Below are positions 1-6,569 of a stretch of DNA of 64,000 nt, piece by piece. This DNA is from BA4 sp044376575 (GTDB lineage: Bacteria; Bacteroidota; Bacteroidia; CAIKAF01), in NCBI GenBank assembly GCA_044376575.1, contig JBILKR010000011.1:1-64000 (forward strand). The letters run 5' to 3'. The notes under the pieces are model-generated. The model saw only the letters and a list, made by a program, of their open reading frames with translations, was not told where the DNA came from and ran no database searches. Every line of letters begins with the position of its first letter. Position 1 is the first letter of the stretch. The position numbers and the translations under genes are program-made.

Positions 1-183
1 GTGAGCCATAGTCTTGTATCGAGAGTTGATGATGATGTTTAAAAATTTATTACAAGAATTTTTACAACCTATTTGATTATGGTTGGTGTTTTCACCAACC
101 TTTTTTTATATAAAACATTAGAATTCCGGTTGGTGATAACACCAACCGCAGGCAAAAGTATCCGGTGTCTGAGGCTCTCGAAG
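1..183 (+). repeat. Long direct repeat, copy A (183 bp, left end cut by window edge)
   Basis: This block recurs at 271-453 with a single base difference (G at 128, A at 398), a period of 270 bp. It contains two hairpins with the same 8-bp stem. The first, at 81-100, has loop TTTT and a T-run behind it. The second, at 128-147, has loop ATAA. The unit ends with a 22-nt motif (162-183) that reappears inverted at 1704-1725. Positions 19-25 can also pair with 175-181, so the whole unit might fold. No reading frame of note crosses it. The 87-bp spacer 184-270 is not repeated, apart from 204-218, which resembles the reverse complement of 1742-1756. Confidence 0.9.
81..107 (+). terminator. Hairpin plus T-run inside repeat copy A
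   Basis: The stem GGTTGGTG/CACCAACC closes a TTTT loop (81-100) and is followed by seven T (101-107), the form of a Rho-independent terminator for plus-strand transcripts. The upstream gene, if any, lies outside the window. The same element recurs at 351-377. Confidence 0.5.
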
Positions 184-270
184 GTATATAAGTAAAGTGT
201 TATCCGTGAGCGTTGAAGATTAATCAACAGCTCAGACCTTAACCTTATTCCTTAAACTTTATCAGTTCGT

Positions 271-453
271 GTGAGCCATAGTCTTGTATCGAGAGTTGAT
301 GATGATGTTTAAAAATTTATTACAAGAATTTTTACAACCTATTTGATTATGGTTGGTGTTTTCACCAACCTTTTTTTATATAAAACATTAGAATTCCAGT
401 TGGTGATAACACCAACCGCAGGCAAAAGTATCCGGTGTCTGAGGCTCTCGAAG
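271..453 (+). repeat. Long direct repeat, copy B
   Basis: This is a near-perfect second copy of the unit at 1-183. Homology to the later partial copy shows that the unit really starts a little upstream, at about 262. The A at 398 removes one base pair from the second hairpin (399-416 remains paired). The terminator-like first hairpin lies at 351-377. Confidence 0.9.
351..377 (+). terminator. Hairpin plus T-run inside repeat copy B
   Basis: It is identical to 81-107: an 8-bp stem, a TTTT loop and seven T. It may stop transcripts running rightwards through the repeat array. Confidence 0.5.
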
Positions 454-476
454 ACCCGTATTGGTAGTGCGTAAGG

Positions 477-511
477 TCAGTTCGTGTGAGCCATAGGTTT
501 GTATAGAGAAC
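477..511 (+). repeat. Partial third copy of the repeat's left end
   Basis: Positions 477-496 match 262-281 over 20 nt, and the similarity then fades (TTGTAT and GAGA still shared). Only the left end of the unit is present, with no hairpins. It lies between copy B and the HTH gene, so 454-595 holds this remnant and otherwise nothing I can identify. Confidence 0.7.
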
Positions 512-595
512 TGTGCGTTGTTTATTACGTTAGTTATAGAGTGCTATGTGTTTGAAAAGTAAATGACATACTTGACAAAAGTGTAAAATATATTT

Positions 596-913
596 TTATT
601 TTCGTGACTGCTGTTTTAGCAGTGCATTGTATTCTTCCAGCAAGGCAATATATTTTTCTCTCCAGTAATCTGCGGAATCCTCATGCTCTATCCTCATACC
701 ATCATTTCCCTGATAAAAATGAATATTTTTAAAATCATTTGAAAAATCATAATGTATAGCCTTCCCAATGTCTGCAATTACGTCAGAAGAAACCTGATCA
801 CTTTCAAAAATATGATACACCCACTGGCGACTTTTTTTTAATTTTTTTGCAAGTAATGTAATGTTCACCCCGCTGTTTCGTACTGCTTTTTCTATGACTT
901 TGCCTTTGCGCAT
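596..913 (-). CDS. Small HTH (XRE-like) DNA-binding protein with C-terminal helix
   Basis: This is a 105-residue protein. Residues about 5-50 look like an XRE-type helix-turn-helix: a basic N-terminus (MRKGKVIEKAVRNSG), then LLAKKLKKSRQWVYHIFE as helix-turn-recognition helix, then a short linker with VIADIGKAIHYDF. Residues about 80-103 (YWREKYIALLEEYNALL) form a probable coiled-coil or dimerisation helix, a layout common in small Bacteroidota regulators. It has no enzymatic domain. It is transcribed towards the repeat array at 1-511 and away from the 141-residue gene, so it could regulate the islet or itself. The target is not known. Assignment to the XRE-like class rests on motif appearance only. 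Confidence 0.75.
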   Translation of the reverse strand: MRKGKVIEKAVRNSGVNITLLAKKLKKSRQWVYHIFESDQVSSDVIADIGKAIHYDFSNDFKNIHFYQGNDGMRIEHEDSADYWREKYIALLEEYNALLKQQSRK

Positions 914-1170
914 ACATTACAAAGGTTCGATATAGAGTGTTTGATAAACAACACATAAATAATACAAAAACGTAGTATAAGTGTAAATAAAATGTATATT
1001 TATGTTTTAAACCTTATAGTTATTTTTTTTATCTGAAATTACAATTGAATTATTTCAATATTATAATAATATTGAAGGTGTGGCTGATTTATTTGATGTA
1101 TTAGTTTATGTACTTTTTTTAATAATTGCAATTATATCATTAAAGTATAAATATCTTATTAATAAAAGTT

Positions 1171-1596
1171 ATGATTACAAAAGAATTGATTTTAATTGAT
1201 ATTGATGATTCTAATTTGATTTCAGATTTTAATTACTTATCGGAGAATGCATTTATTTGTACTTCTAATTTGTCAGGTTTTAATACAGCCCATTATTCAA
1301 GACCTTTAATTAAAATAACTAATAATGTTAAAAATAAAAGTATAATTCGAAAAGTTAGAGCTGAGTCAATCCCTAAATTAACTATAAATAATATAGCTCT
1401 AGATTACTTAAATAGAAAAGAACTTGACGCAGAGGTCGGTGATGAATTAATCATTTCAAATACAAATTTATTTGAAAGGGCTATAACTTATCCATTTAAA
1501 CATCCTGATCACTATGTTAGAATTGCATTTAGATATTTAATAATATCTATTATTATTTCAGCCATTTTATCAAAAATATTTGATAATCTTAGTTAA
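1171..1596 (+). CDS. Unrecognised AT-rich protein with C-terminal membrane helix
   Basis: This is a 141-residue protein with a very AT-rich gene (long runs of A/T in synonymous positions), unlike the genes to its right. Residues about 40-105 contain alternating beta-type segments ending in LDAEVGDELIISN. That pattern resembles the small beta-barrel fold in which a conserved GDE-hydrophobic strand recurs (double-psi-like), but I cannot name the family. Residues about 118-137 (AFRYLIISIIISAILSKIF) form one transmembrane segment near the C-terminus, so the bulk would face the cytoplasm or be tail-anchored. No signal peptide is seen. It lies between the HTH gene and repeat copy C, within the islet. 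Confidence 0.6.
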   Translation: MITKELILIDIDDSNLISDFNYLSENAFICTSNLSGFNTAHYSRPLIKITNNVKNKSIIRKVRAESIPKLTINNIALDYLNRKELDAEVGDELIISNTNLFERAITYPFKHPDHYVRIAFRYLIISIIISAILSKIFDNLS

Positions 1597-1608
1597 TATT
1601 TTGCTTTT

Positions 1609-1725
1609 GGTTGGTTTTTTCACCAACCATTTTTTTTGACAAAACACTAGAGTATTGGTTGGTGATAACACCAACCGCAGGCAGAATACATAGTAAGCCG
1701 GGCCTTCGAGAGCCTCAGGCACCGG
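1609..1725 (+). repeat. Diverged repeat copy C with inverted terminal motif
   Basis: It contains the same two hairpins as copies A and B: 1609-1628 (7-bp stem, then an A and eight T) and 1657-1676 (GGTTGGTG-ATAA-CACCAACC, identical to the second hairpin of copy A), followed by GCAGGC. The right end differs. Positions 1704-1725 are the reverse complement of 162-183 with one mismatch. They sit inside a larger hairpin, GGCAGAAT (1680-1687) with ATTCTGCC (1729-1736) and an inner GCCGG/CCGGC pair. The copy lies just behind the 141-residue gene and could terminate its transcript. Confidence 0.8.
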
Positions 1726-1783
1726 CACATTCTGCCTTATTCTTCACCGCTCACGGCTAACTCCTAACTTCGAAATCCTTATT

Positions 1784-4582
1784 CTATCTAAATATACTAA
1801 TCGTTCCCTGCAGTTTCTCTTTTTCACCCTGGCAGTTTTCGTAATTCAGCAATACAAAATATACTCCGTTCGAAGCATCTGTAGATGTATTTGCCTCTCC
1901 TTTCCATACCGTGTTTGCATCCTTACTTTCAAATACCAGGTGACCCCAGCGGTTATATATATATAATTCAAACCATTCGGCAAATTCAATATCATTAATT
2001 TTATATTCATCGTTCTGCCCGTCGGCATTTGGTGAAAATACATTGGGTAAAACCACATTCGTTAAATTAGGAATGGCATCCACCACTATGGTATCGTAAC
2101 CTGTACCACACACATTTGTAATTTTTAACCAGAACTGACCATCTGTTGTTACGTATAACAATGTGTCTGTTGATCCTGTGTTCCATTCAAAATCACCCAT
2201 CCAGCTGCTTTCGGTTAATACCAGGGTGTCACCTTCACAGAAAGTACTGCCTTCCAGTTCAAATACCGGGATAAAAAGGTTTACAACAAAAATGGAATCT
2301 TTAGCAAAACACAATACAGAATCTGTAACCTCTACATTATACCATCCCTGTTGATTCACAGTAATGGTTTGTGTGTTCTCTCCGGTGTTCCATGCATAAA
2401 AATTAAAACCTGGTCCTGCATCAAGTGTTACATCGCCATTTTCACAAAAGTAAGTAGTATCTAAGGGTAAGTTTAATTCAGGAAATGGCACTACAACCAG
2501 TTCCATTGTATCGCTAAAACACACAAATCCTGCAGAGTCAGAACTTGCCACCAATGTAAAATATTCAGGCGCACCTGTTGTGTTGGTGACTTCAAATATC
2601 GGATTGGAAATATTGCCATCAGAAAGATTAGAATCAGGACTCCACGATATATTAAATCCGGAAGGAAGATTGGTAAATCCGATTTCTACATCAGCATTTG
2701 AACAAATGATTTCATCATTTAATGTAAAACTATATACCGGATAGATGACCACATAAGAAGAATCCTCATCCTGACAATTGTTTCCATCGGTTACTGTTAC
2801 AGTAAACCAACCGCTATTGTTAACATCTACAGAAGCTGTTGTACCTCCCTGCGACCATGAATATGCACTAAAACCTGCGTCAGCGGTTAAGTTAACTGAT
2901 GCCGGAGAACATACTTCTGAACTATCGGGTGTAATATTTACTGTTGGATTGGGATGAACTGTAATAATTGCTGAATCAGAACTGCAGACCACACCTGCAG
3001 AATCAACACTTACATAATAGGTAAAAATACTGTCAGCATTTCCTGTATTTGTAAAAGTAAATGTAGGATTAGAAATATTCACACTATTCAGCAGGTTATT
3101 GGGCGACCAATCCCAATTCAGGTTTGCATTTCCATTCGGATCACCTATAGTTACAGCTGTCCCCGAGCAAATATCATCAGTCAGTGTTTGAATAACAGGT
3201 GCAGGGAAAACAGTAATTAAAAATGAATCAGCATCTATAGAATTGGTGCACATATCAACGGCAAGTGCTGTATAATATCCGGTTTGAGCAACATTGACAG
3301 TTGTAGAATCAGGAAATGAACCTGTGGTAGGGTAGAGCCATGTAACCTGATTCAATATGGTACCACCTGATAGCTGGGCTTCAAATAATACAGGACTGTT
3401 GGCACAAAAAAATGTATCTGGCGGTGCAGCAACAGACACATTTTGTACATCTACAATGTAAAGGGTAATGAGGTTGTTTCCGGTTATAGTATTACATGAA
3501 TTAATATTCAAATTAATAGCTATTGTTTCCAATGTTTCAATTAATGCATCACCCAACATGTCTAATGTAACTATCACAGTATCTTCTCCCGGAGGAAAAA
3601 TCACTGTTGAAGGAAGATTAGCATAATCCTGTCCCATGGTTGCAGTACCAGTATAAGAAATATTGAAAGAATCTGCTGCTGCTATATCTCCTGAACGGGT
3701 AAAAATTAAGGATGCACTACCACATGCTTCAAACAAGAGGGTGTCAATACCTCCATAATTAATCGCTGATTCAACATTGATTGCATTACTTGAAAAACTC
3801 TCTGCTTCAAGAAACACACCTGAATCAAGTGCGCCATCACCTACATCGCCAATCGCTAATTTAATGGTATAGGTAGAGCAGGGAACTACAGGTGCAATGG
3901 CGGTAAGTACTGCAGTATGTCCATCAAAAACAAAATTATTGAGCTGACATAAATTATCAACATAATACTGGCAGTTGTTACATGGACCCGAAGCGCAACC
4001 TCCGGCATTTCCATTATTTACATTGTTGATGGCAACATTTGCAGTAGAGTTAGGTATAATGGCTATATTCTGAAGATTATATGCAGGGCCTGACGGATTG
4101 GGTCCGGTAATAAAGAAACCAAACACATCATTAAAGATGGTATTTACATACTCGTTGTATTCTTCAGAGGCGAATACATACTTAAATTTTACGGTATCAC
4201 CTGTAGGAATAAAATCAAACTGAAGGATGGTTACATCGTATGTGTTTAGTGTTGCAATTGCATTAAGATCAGGATCGCCACCCGGTGCAAAATTACTATT
4301 GCTAAATGTCATGCTGTTGGGAGTACTGCTTAATAGTCCGTATGTAGGAATATCTCCCGTCGCCATATAAACCCCATTATTGAATCCGATGCCGGCATTA
4401 TTTCCCCCGGTAAAAGTGGCAAATGAATTGGGAGAAGAACTAAATATCTGAATATTTGAAAATTGAATTCCAGTGCTCACAAGGTTTTGTACACATTGAT
4501 TTGCTGTAGCAACGGTTGGTGTAATTTGTGCGTGAATCGAAACGGTTACAAAAAGAAAAATAACGGATATTAGTTTTTTCAT
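1784..4582 (-). CDS. Secreted T9SS type B protein with choice-of-anchor L domain
   Basis: This is a 932-residue cell-surface or extracellular protein. Residues 1-19 are a Sec signal peptide (MKKLISVIFLFVTVSIHAQ). Residues about 20-270 match the choice-of-anchor L type (ASEEYNEYVN, then the AIGDVGDGALDSGVFLEA region). About 280-375 looks like a Calx-beta repeat (FTRSGD, then TVIVTLDMLGDALIE). About 385-840 is a series of PKD/Ig-like repeats with paired Cys and WS/WN motifs. About 845-932 is the gliding-motility C-terminal (CHU_C) domain: PNVFSPNADGQNDEY, YNRWGHLVFES, and a final GTISIFR. That terminal domain is the type B signal for export by the type IX secretion system. The ligand is unknown and adhesion or surface structure is inferred. 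Confidence 0.9.
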   Translation of the reverse strand: MKKLISVIFLFVTVSIHAQITPTVATANQCVQNLVSTGIQFSNIQIFSSSPNSFATFTGGNNAGIGFNNGVYMATGDIPTYGLLSSTPNSMTFSNSNFAPGGDPDLNAIATLNTYDVTILQFDFIPTGDTVKFKYVFASEEYNEYVNTIFNDVFGFFITGPNPSGPAYNLQNIAIIPNSTANVAINNVNNGNAGGCASGPCNNCQYYVDNLCQLNNFVFDGHTAVLTAIAPVVPCSTYTIKLAIGDVGDGALDSGVFLEAESFSSNAINVESAINYGGIDTLLFEACGSASLIFTRSGDIAAADSFNISYTGTATMGQDYANLPSTVIFPPGEDTVIVTLDMLGDALIETLETIAINLNINSCNTITGNNLITLYIVDVQNVSVAAPPDTFFCANSPVLFEAQLSGGTILNQVTWLYPTTGSFPDSTTVNVAQTGYYTALAVDMCTNSIDADSFLITVFPAPVIQTLTDDICSGTAVTIGDPNGNANLNWDWSPNNLLNSVNISNPTFTFTNTGNADSIFTYYVSVDSAGVVCSSDSAIITVHPNPTVNITPDSSEVCSPASVNLTADAGFSAYSWSQGGTTASVDVNNSGWFTVTVTDGNNCQDEDSSYVVIYPVYSFTLNDEIICSNADVEIGFTNLPSGFNISWSPDSNLSDGNISNPIFEVTNTTGAPEYFTLVASSDSAGFVCFSDTMELVVVPFPELNLPLDTTYFCENGDVTLDAGPGFNFYAWNTGENTQTITVNQQGWYNVEVTDSVLCFAKDSIFVVNLFIPVFELEGSTFCEGDTLVLTESSWMGDFEWNTGSTDTLLYVTTDGQFWLKITNVCGTGYDTIVVDAIPNLTNVVLPNVFSPNADGQNDEYKINDIEFAEWFELYIYNRWGHLVFESKDANTVWKGEANTSTDASNGVYFVLLNYENCQGEKEKLQGTISIFR

Positions 4583-4647
4583 GTATGTGGTTATGTAGAT
4601 TAAAGCTATAAACTTTATCTCAAGATAACAAGCTAGATGAGGAAAAT

Positions 4648-4678
4648 AAAAAAGCCCATCAGAACTGACAGGCTTTTT
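4648..4678 (-). terminator. Terminator behind tRNA-Ser/tRNA-Pro
   Basis: AAAAAGCC (4649-4656) pairs with GGCTTTTT (4671-4678), with an inner TCAG/CTGA pairing. Read on the minus strand it ends in a T-run just after tRNA-Pro. Confidence 0.75.
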
Positions 4679-4683
4679 ATTTG

Positions 4684-4757
4684 TCGGGGTGGCAGGATTC
4701 GAACCTACGACCTCCTGCTCCCAAAGCAGGCGCGATACCGGGCTACGCTACACCCCG
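4684..4757 (-). tRNA. tRNA-Pro (anticodon TGG)
   Basis: A complete cloverleaf on the minus strand: acceptor CGGGGTG pairs with CACCCCG, discriminator A; anticodon loop TTTGGGA between CCTGC and GCAGG; T-arm GTTCGAATC. Length is 74 nt, and CCA is not encoded. It lies 26 nt after tRNA-Ser in the same transcript. Confidence 0.95.
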
Positions 4758-4783
4758 AGTGGTGTATTTTTAACTGATGTTTG

Positions 4784-4870
4784 CGGTGAGGGGGGGATTC
4801 GAACCCCCGGTACAGTTACCCGTACGGCAGTTTAGCAAACTGCTGGTTTCAGCCACTCACCCACCTCACC
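4784..4870 (-). tRNA. tRNA-Ser (anticodon GCT)
   Basis: An 87-nt class II tRNA on the minus strand with a long variable arm (GTACGGGTAACTGTAC). Acceptor GGTGAGG pairs with CCTCACC, discriminator G. The anticodon stem-loop holds GCT, and the T-loop is GTTCGAATC. It is the first gene of the two-tRNA transcript. Confidence 0.95.
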
Positions 4871-4905
4871 TGTCCGTCTAAACTAAAAGAACTTTTAAAG
4901 GGATG

Positions 4906-4936
4906 CAAATGTAATGAAATCTTGTTTTATGCCAAA
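4906..4936 (-). promoter_or_regulatory. Bacteroidota-type promoter for tRNA-Ser/Pro
   Basis: On the minus strand, TTTG (4933-4936), a 19-base spacer and TACATTTG (4906-4913) match the -33/-7 consensus TTTG-N19-TAnnTTTG exactly. The predicted start lies some 30 nt before the tRNA-Ser 5' end. Confidence 0.75.
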
Positions 4937-4984
4937 TTTTATTTGGAAATTTCATCAAGTAATCATCCGAAATCATAAAAAAAT

Positions 4985-5009
4985 AAGGCGTATGAACTTC
5001 ATACGCCTT
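4985..5009 (-). terminator. Terminator of the rpsF-rpsR-rplI operon
   Basis: AAGGCGTATG and CATACGCCTT form a 10-bp stem with loop AACTT. On the minus strand it is followed by ATTTTTTTATG, 20 nt behind the rplI stop codon. Confidence 0.85.
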
Positions 5010-5030
5010 TATTCAATAAACTTAACCTAA

Positions 5031-5477
5031 TTATTCTGATACAACTTCAAATTCAAAATTAATCTTGATATCCTTATGCAATTGAGCTGTAGCGGTATAT
5101 TTACCTAATGATTTTATACTTTCTTCATTAATGGTAATTGTTTTTCTTTCAACATTTAATCCAGCAGCTTTAAGAGCTTCAGCCAACATTACCGTATTAA
5201 CTGATCCGAAAATTTTACCATTTTCACCAACTTTAGCTTTAACCTTAACAGATGAATTTTTTAGTTTTTCACCTAAAACAGTAGCTTCATCCAATGCTTT
5301 TTGTGCTTTATGTGATTGTTGCTTGATGTTTTCTTTCAACACTTTCAGGTTGGAAACTGTAGCTGCAATAGCATAACCTCTTGGAACTAAAAAATTACGT
5401 GCATATCCGGGACGAACCGTTACAACGTCATTCTTATATCCTAAATTTTCAATGTCTTGTGTTAATATGATTTGCAT
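5031..5477 (-). CDS. rplI: 50S ribosomal protein L9
   Basis: This 148-residue protein has the usual L9 length. The N-terminal domain opens with MQIILTQDIENLGYKNDVVTVRPGYARNFLVPRGYA, the L9 signature with its GYARNFL(V/I)P core, and binds 23S rRNA near the L1 stalk base. A long central helix follows (about 45-80, KEN to LGEKL), then the C-terminal domain with KIFGSVNT. It is the last gene of the operon S6-S18-L9, 8 nt behind rpsR, with a strong terminator after it. Confidence 0.98.
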   Translation of the reverse strand: MQIILTQDIENLGYKNDVVTVRPGYARNFLVPRGYAIAATVSNLKVLKENIKQQSHKAQKALDEATVLGEKLKNSSVKVKAKVGENGKIFGSVNTVMLAEALKAAGLNVERKTITINEESIKSLGKYTATAQLHKDIKINFEFEVVSE

Positions 5478-5485
5478 AACGAATA

Positions 5486-5791
5486 TTATTTTAACATGTC
5501 ACCTACATAAGGCAATAAAGCAAGATGGCGGGCTCTTTTAATAGCCTGTGAAACCTTGCGCTGATATTTTAAAGATGTTCCAGTTAAACGACGTGGCAAT
5601 ACTTTACCTTGTTCATTAACCAACTTCAATAAGAAGTCTGGATCTTTATAATCGATAAATTTTATACCATTTTTTTTAAAACGGCAATATTTATCTTTTC
5701 TTACTTCAATCGGAGGAGGAGTTAAATATCTGATTTCAGACTGATTCTCTTCCTTCGCATTAATGTTCTGATTGATTGCTTCGGTGCTCAT
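5486..5791 (-). CDS. rpsR: 30S ribosomal protein S18
   Basis: This 101-residue protein carries the S18 core at about residues 35-95: KYCRFKKNGIKFIDYKD, LLKLVNEQGKVLPRRLTGTS and QRKVSQAIKRARHLALLPY. S18 pairs with S6 on the platform of the small subunit, which agrees with rpsF immediately upstream. The first 30 residues are an acidic extension. The gene starts 2 nt after the rpsF stop codon, so translation is probably coupled. Confidence 0.98.
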   Translation of the reverse strand: MSTEAINQNINAKEENQSEIRYLTPPPIEVRKDKYCRFKKNGIKFIDYKDPDFLLKLVNEQGKVLPRRLTGTSLKYQRKVSQAIKRARHLALLPYVGDMLK

Positions 5792-5793
5792 AA

Positions 5794-6150
5794 TTATTTC
5801 TCAGCTACTTTAGATTTAGACGATAATCTTTCTCTGCGTTTAACGCTGTATGCAATTGCATCACTATCCATTTTAGTAGTCATAAAACGTAATATCCTTT
5901 CATCTCTTCTGAAAGTTAATTCCATTTTATCAACAAAAGATGGTTCTGATTTGAACTCAAACAATTGATAAAATCCTGTTGACTTCTTTAAAATAGGATA
6001 AGCAAGCTTACGCAGCCCCCAGTTCTCCTCATTTATAATAGAACATCCATTTTCTTTCAACAGTTCCCTGTATTTTTCAACCGCCTCTTTCAATTGGTCA
6101 TCGCTCAAAACAGGGGTGAGGATGAAAACGGTTTCATACTGATTCGCCAT
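5794..6150 (-). CDS. rpsF: 30S ribosomal protein S6
   Basis: I place the start at the ATG at 6150, giving 118 residues that begin MANQYETVFILTPVLSDDQ, the normal S6 N-terminus. An in-frame extension to 6201 is open but would run back into the promoter region. S6 features are YETVFILTPVL, the WGLRKLAYPI strand (residues about 50-60), KKSTGFYQLFEF and FRRDERILRFMTTK. It forms a heterodimer with S18 in the small-subunit platform and leads the rpsF-rpsR-rplI operon. Confidence 0.97.
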   Translation of the reverse strand: MANQYETVFILTPVLSDDQLKEAVEKYRELLKENGCSIINEENWGLRKLAYPILKKSTGFYQLFEFKSEPSFVDKMELTFRRDERILRFMTTKMDSDAIAYSVKRRERLSSKSKVAEK

Positions 6151-6188
6151 TCGGTGTAAATTTAATTTCCAGTTTTTAAATTGGGATG

Positions 6189-6220
6189 CAAATATATACA
6201 TTTTTCACTATATATACAAA
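6189..6220 (-). promoter_or_regulatory. Promoter of the rpsF operon
   Basis: On the minus strand, TTTG (6217-6220), a 20-base spacer and TATATTTG (6189-6196) fit the Bacteroidota consensus. The -7 box ends 38 nt before the chosen rpsF start codon. Confidence 0.7.
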
Positions 6221-6299
6221 CAGCCTTGTTATTTTGATATATTCTATTTCAAAAGAATCTACCACCCTTTAGTAATGTATTGAATTTCAGTTAAATATT

Positions 6300-6322
6300 C
6301 CGGGCTCCTTTCCGGAGCCCGG
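6300..6322 (-). terminator. Strong GC hairpin behind tRNA-Met
   Basis: A 9-bp GC-rich stem (CCGGGCTCC with GGAGCCCGG, loop TTTCC) starts 4 nt after the tRNA-Met 3' end on the minus strand. It lacks a proper T-run, so it is either an imperfect terminator or a processing/stability hairpin. Confidence 0.55.
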
Positions 6323-6326
6323 CTTG

Positions 6327-6400
6327 TAGCGGAGACGGGAGTTGAACCCGTGACCTCAGGGTTATGAATCCTGCGCTCTAACCATCTGAGCTACCCCGCC
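6327..6400 (-). tRNA. tRNA-Met (anticodon CAT)
   Basis: A 74-nt cloverleaf on the minus strand. The acceptor GGCGGGG pairs with CTCCGCT with two G-T pairs, discriminator A. The anticodon loop is TTCATAA, the D-arm GCTCAGATGGTTAGAGC, and the T-loop GTTCAACTC. The first acceptor pair is G-T, so it is not the mismatched initiator type. Elongator Met is most likely, though a lysidine-modified Ile tRNA also has CAT and cannot be fully excluded. Confidence 0.9.
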
Positions 6401-6569
6401 ATATTTAATTTATATTTCAAATTCCCTAAAAAAGGGCTGCAAATATAGTTTTTTTCATTAAAAAATACCATTTATTCTCAATATTCATTTTTTTATTAAC
6501 ACACTATCTTGTTTTTCAAATCATTGTTTTTTATTTGTTTTTTTTATATTGGCATTCATTTCAATTTCT

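Noticed and set aside
1..511. CRISPR array
   Set aside because: Units are about 183 bp, only two full copies exist, spacers are not uniform and there are no cas genes.
1..1783. Integron attC cassette array
   Set aside because: Hairpins are present, but there is no integrase in the window and no GTTRRRY core sites bound the genes.
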